DNA from: Solicoccozyma terricola | Lineage: Eukaryota; Basidiomycota; Tremellomycetes; Filobasidiales; Piskurozymaceae | Assembly: GCA_001600875.1 (NCBI GenBank) | Contig: BCLD01000017.1 | Span: forward strand, 740,821 to 804,820 | Length of the DNA: 64,000 nucleotides | Reading direction: 5' to 3' | Shown: positions 60,200-64,000 of the stretch, piece by piece | Position numbering within the stretch: the first letter of the stretch is position 1 | How the letters are laid out: each line of letters opens with the position of its first letter | Notes under the pieces: generated by a model | The model's database searches: none | Seen by the model: the letters and a program-made list of their open reading frames with translations, nothing else | What the model was told of the DNA's origin: nothing | Program-made: the position numbers and the translations under genes

Positions 60200-60330
60200 G
60201 TACACTACACTACACTTTTTGGCCTTGGTAGTGTAGTGTAGTGCTGTCAGAAATGTAGTGATGCACTACATAGTGTAGTGCAAGCCAGTTGTAGTGCATC
60301 ATGTAGTGTAGTATACTACATGTAGTGCTT
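60200..60330. repeat. GTAGTG/CACTAC palindromic repeat cluster
   Basis: Multiple CACTACACTAC and GTAGTGTAGTG motifs in both orientations; ACACTACACTACAC (60202-60215) and GTAGTGTAGTGTAG (60228-60241) form a 14-bp inverted pair. The same ACTACACTAC motif occurs near 56150-56212, about 4.1 kb to the left. Confidence 0.7.
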
Positions 60331-60452
60331 CTTGGGGTAGTAACCCATCACTTCACTTAAAACTCTAAGACCTCTTACCCTTACTCCTCCCCGGCGTCCC
60401 CAGGGTGGTCTTCCTACCAAGATTTGGTGTTGAAATTGGAGAACCCTTCCCC

Positions 60453-60507
60453 CTCCTTCCCCCCCCCCCTCCTCCCCCTCCCCCCCCCCCCCCCCCCCCC
60501 CCCCCCC
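60453..60507 (+). repeat. C-rich homopolymer tract
   Basis: C9 with short T interruptions and then about C27, in intergenic repeat-rich DNA (60459-60507). Confidence 0.8.
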
Positions 60508-60894
60508 TTTTGACTTCTCCTGCTCAAATAGAGCATGGGTTACCCTCCTCCAGCGCAGAAACCATCCTCTCTCTATCCTCCGAGCATAATGGCCATTATG
60601 CTCGTTTGCAGCCCGCACGCCTTGCCACCCGGGCCCAAATCCGCCCCCCAATGGCCCGCCGGGAGGGAATGGACGCGATGAAAAGCGCGCCAAGCCGGAT
60701 GGCGAGCGAGGCATCCTATGGAAGTGGAAGGGTCTTATGCTGAAGCACCGGCGGGTAGCCAGGAGGCAGGGCTACGTTTTCTATTAACGGCTCTGTTCAT
60801 TATGCTCACGTCTAGGGGGTCTGACGGCCGTTTCCAAGTGGAAAAACACGAAAACGGCCCAAAAAGCATCGGGAGATGGATTCATGCCAACACG

Positions 60895-61200
60895 ACCCTA
60901 TGCGACCCTCTTATGCTCGGGTACCCCCAGATAGCTACGACTCAGGGCTACCTTCGTCATTAACAGCTCTNTTCATTATGCTCATGTCTAGGGGGTCTGC
61001 CAGCNNTTTGAAAGGGTGAAAACGGCCAAAAAGGTCCAAATGCAGCCAAAACACCTCCCCAGACACGTTCATGCCAACACCACCCTATGCGACCCTCTTA
61101 TGCTCGGGTATCCCCAGATAGCTACAACTCAGGGCTACCTTCGCCATTAACAGCTATGTTCATTATGCTCATGTTTAGGGGGTCTCCTAGCTGTTTGAAT
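60895..61200 (+). repeat. tandem repeat, about 187-bp period
   Basis: The segment CCCTATGCGACCCTCTTATG through CTCATGTCTAGGGGGTCT occurs at about 60897 and again at about 61084, with a truncated third copy of its right half near 60780. Copies differ by a few percent. Three ambiguous bases (60971, 61005, 61006) lie inside, consistent with a collapsed array. Confidence 0.85.
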
Positions 61201-61929
61201 GCTGAAAAATCGACATTCTCACCTCCAAATTTACCCCCGTCGAGATTTGAATTTTTTTCAACGCGTAGGAGGAGAGGCCAGGGTTGGCAGATGGTCTCGA
61301 CACCATTTGGATCACAGATGCCCAGGCTCCTAGGCATCCCACAGCCATGCAGGTGATATGTATAGGTGCACATGGTGATTGTGGACATCCGGTATCAAGA
61401 CGGCACCGAAATGCCCCGGGGAACCATGGAGATATCAAGGTTTTCCTGTCAGAAAGTCGCGTGAAAAATGCTCCAAGTCCTGCTTTTCAATCACTAGAAT
61501 CATTCCCCGCTCACAATGAGCTCTTCCCCCACCCACTCATGATATCTCGCATGTGTACACCTATCAGGGCCACATTCTATTAAACTTTCAGGCTGATCAT
61601 CCCACTTTTGAATGACTTTTACTTGGGACATATTCTGCACGGCTGCATCAACCAATTCACACGTGGTTTTTTTGCTGATAATATGTGTACCTTGCGACAG
61701 CTGCCCACCAGGCAATATACAACATAAATGGCTTTGGAATAGATATTTATATCGCCCCTGCTCTCTACCATCCAGCCAATACAAAAAGCATGACAATCAG
61801 AGAGACCCCACATCCGCCATCACCATCCCAAATGGGGGGTGAAAATGACACTCCCTCGGGTCCTGCTACATGGATATTGATGCTAGCCCTTCAGGAATAC
61901 CGCGGACGCATCGGTGCATCTGTGCTAGC

Positions 61930-63400
61930 CATATGTTGTTAATGGCTTTGTAGCTAATGCTCTCATCTGGACTGGTCAGAGCTGATGCAAATGTTTTTGA
62001 AAATTTTCATGACGCGTCCCAAAAAGTCACATCAAGAATTCCTACTACATGGCCAATAATGTATCTACAGCTTCGGTAGTCTGTGTTCCCAGGAGCTATC
62101 ATCCCCCTCTACAACTTTCGTTAAGCAGGGATGGTGAAATTCCTAATATTGAGAGACTTTACTCATTCAGCTTTGTTGTCCTCCAGGGATGAGTGATGCT
62201 CTCAGCGCTTCACCACAAAGCTTGGATGACAGATACCATTCATCTCCAGACACTGTGTTAAGGGCTTGATAGCAAATGCTCTGTTTTGAGCACTCCAGAG
62301 CTTATGCTACTTTGGTCGGGAGACGGTCAGATTGGCCACCGGAATGGAATACATGTCATTGATGCACAAACAGACTCAACTTAGAATGGTGATCCCAACG
62401 CCTGTAGGGGTTATTTCACCGTTTCAAGTACTTGTATAGAGAGCTCCAGAGGTGCCCTATCTTTTACCAAAACAAGTGTGGCAGAATTCCAAAGTAAAAA
62501 CACGGCTGGGGTTACTTAGGGTTAGTGCTTAATACCTCTGTGGTACAGTCAGTATTGCACTATCTGATTACTAATAAAGGCCTAAATGTAGCCACGGTAT
62601 GCCCCCACATGTGCTCTATGCGTCAGGTAGCAAATGCTCAATTCTGACGGATGTGCCGATGGTTTAAGCGGAGAATTTGTGCTTTTTCTGAAAAGTCGCC
62701 CTCACCACAAATGACCTTTGCAGATACAGCTAGCCCACAAAGTAAATTTGGAGGGTGGACATTCTCTGATGACCCGATATTAACAGCTTGATAGCAAATG
62801 CTCTGATTTGAGGTGTCCAGAGCTTGTGCTCCTAGGGTGGGGTGAGGTCAAGTCATCGAAAAAATCGCCACTCTAAATAATACAGGTCATTTACGCGCAA
62901 AAGCTCCCCTCTCACAACGCACATCACACAGCCTGTGGGTAGGTTTTTGCTATTCTAAGAACAGATTTGGAGAGCCCTGTGCATGCTGTATCAATGTGGG
63001 AAATAACCATACTTGAATTCTAACTTTGAAAATTCTATAAATCACGGTCAAATAGGCACTTGGAGCCCTCTTGCACAGCCAATATTGCACTGGTCTTTCC
63101 CTAATCTGGTCTTATACATTGTCCTGCATCCTCCCCACTTGTGCACTATGTGTCAGGCAGCAAATGCTCAATTCTGATGGATGTGCCGATGGTTTAAGCG
63201 GAGAATTTGTGCTTTTTCTGAAATATCACCCTCGCCACAAATGACCTTTGCAGGTACGGCTAGCCCACAAAGTAAATTAGGAGGGTGGGCATTCCCTCAC
63301 CACCCCTTGTTAACAGCTTGATAGGAAATGCTCTGATCTGAGGTGTCCAGAGCTTGTGCTACTGAGGTGGGATGATGGTCAAAGAGCATTGCCACCGCCA
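61930..63400 (+). repeat. dispersed satellite-like repeat family, AT-richer DNA
   Basis: A unit containing AGCTTGATAGCAAATGCTCT, followed by TGAGGTGTCCAGAGCTTGTG, recurs near 61950 (diverged), 62266, 62775 and 63310. A longer block of about 220 bp at 62620-62845 is repeated at 63148-63370 with few changes, giving a spacing of about 530 bp. The sequence lacks ORFs. It looks like heterochromatic or retroelement-derived satellite DNA. Confidence 0.8.
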
Positions 63401-63807
63401 CCGAAAATATTCCCTGCCACATCCGCGGTTCTCACCTGTTAAGCTGTTTTTCCCACAGTGGTTCTTACTATCTTATCGGATTAATATGACTGATGTCACA
63501 TATTCCGGATAAACTTATCACTGCATGTGACAGTATGGCATGCGTTCCAAAGCGCAGAATGTTAAAGTACGCATCAAATGGAGGTTCCAATTTTTCTTTC
63601 CCCTACAAAACTTCCACACCACACATCCGCTACCACCACCACCGCACCACCACCAGCACCACCATCCAGGATCACCACTGTCCTGACTGTGCAGTGAGTA
63701 ATAACCTAGTATAGACATTCTTTCCTTTTTTTTCTTTTTTTTTTCTTCGGTACGATCCCCCTTCCCTGTACCCCCAACCTTTCTTCTATCATTTCCCACC
63801 TGCTATC

Positions 63808-64000
63808 ATGGACGGTATGACATTTTCAAGACAAGGTTCTACCTCATCTGCTGCTGGGGTTCAAAGAGAACCAGAGTCAGCCAGTGGTTTGGGTGTGTCT
63901 GTGGTCAACACCTCGACTCACCTTGAACCACTAGCAGAAGGCTCTGGAGGAAATGGGACGAGCAGCAGAGAGGTTCAAATGGTTGATCAGGATATGAATG
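63808..64000 (+). CDS. N-terminal fragment of an unidentified ORF (off right edge)
   Basis: An ATG at 63808 opens a frame without stops to the window end (64 codons). The sequence is Ser/Gly/Glu-rich and low-complexity (QGSTSSAAGVQREPESAS, EGSGGNGTSSREVQMVD). It follows a repeat-rich tract and a CACCACC-rich leader, so a retroelement gag-type start is possible, but nothing proves it. It could equally be an ordinary gene. Confidence 0.35.
   Translation, partial: MDGMTFSRQGSTSSAAGVQREPESASGLGVSVVNTSTHLEPLAEGSGGNGTSSREVQMVDQDMN

Noticed and set aside
60200..60330. CRISPR-like array from the repeated GTAGTG motifs
   Set aside because: Short, irregular and palindromic with no equal-length spacers; the genome is eukaryotic.

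Overview
This window is nuclear DNA of a fungus, most likely a basidiomycete yeast of the Tremellomycetes. Nearly every gene is cut into many small exons by introns of about 40-100 nt with GTRNGT donors, CTRAY-like branch sites and YAG acceptors. The protein families are fungal or eukaryotic: MMM1, BUD13/CWC26, NDUFS6, TRAX, a Zn2Cys6 factor, an NCS1 permease, an X-intrinsic aquaporin and ribosomal proteins. I rebuilt the gene models by hand from splice sites, phase continuity and protein-family expectation, so exon borders carry an uncertainty of a base or so. Two assembly gaps (14385-14780 and 43218-43545) each remove part of a gene or its promoter.

Layout. 1-4.5 kb: a GAS2-domain cytoskeletal protein running off the left edge, then a weak small gene. 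5-10 kb: ribosomal protein eS24, a broken ORF, a small Cys-rich signal-peptide/TM protein with huge homopolymer tracts in its introns, and a conserved unknown protein. 10-21 kb: a Zn2Cys6 factor divergent from an aldo-keto reductase, MMM1, ribosomal protein eL15 and TRAX. 21-31 kb: an arylsulfotransferase-like GPI protein, a second GPI-type protein, a His-rich hydrophilic protein, another conserved unknown, and two respiratory complex I-type genes (NDUFS6 and an MLRQ/NDUFA4-like protein) head to head. 31-46 kb: BUD13, a very large RS-domain DEVH helicase, an FGGY sugar kinase and a 60-aa YABBY/HMG-like protein. 46-56 kb: an NCS1 permease divergent from a CmcJ-like oxygenase, an IQ-motif/DUF3292 protein and an MDR reductase. 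56-64 kb: an accessory, gene-poor tract with palindromes, Ty1/copia and Ty3/gypsy relics, one X-intrinsic aquaporin, and tandem and dispersed satellite-like repeats. A coding start runs off the right edge.

Three features recur. (1) Long C homopolymers (10 to about 50 nt on the sense strand) sit inside introns and never in accepted exons, usually where the polypyrimidine tract would be; two introns carry long G tracts instead. (2) Microexons are common, including two of 4 nt (FGGY kinase and NCS1 permease), one of 6 nt, and several of 10-16 nt. Each is forced by reading phase and restores a family motif. (3) Two joins can be kept in frame only by ultrashort introns (19 and 28 nt) or by an assembly indel. 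BUD13, a RES-complex splicing factor, is itself encoded here; that is only a coincidence of location.
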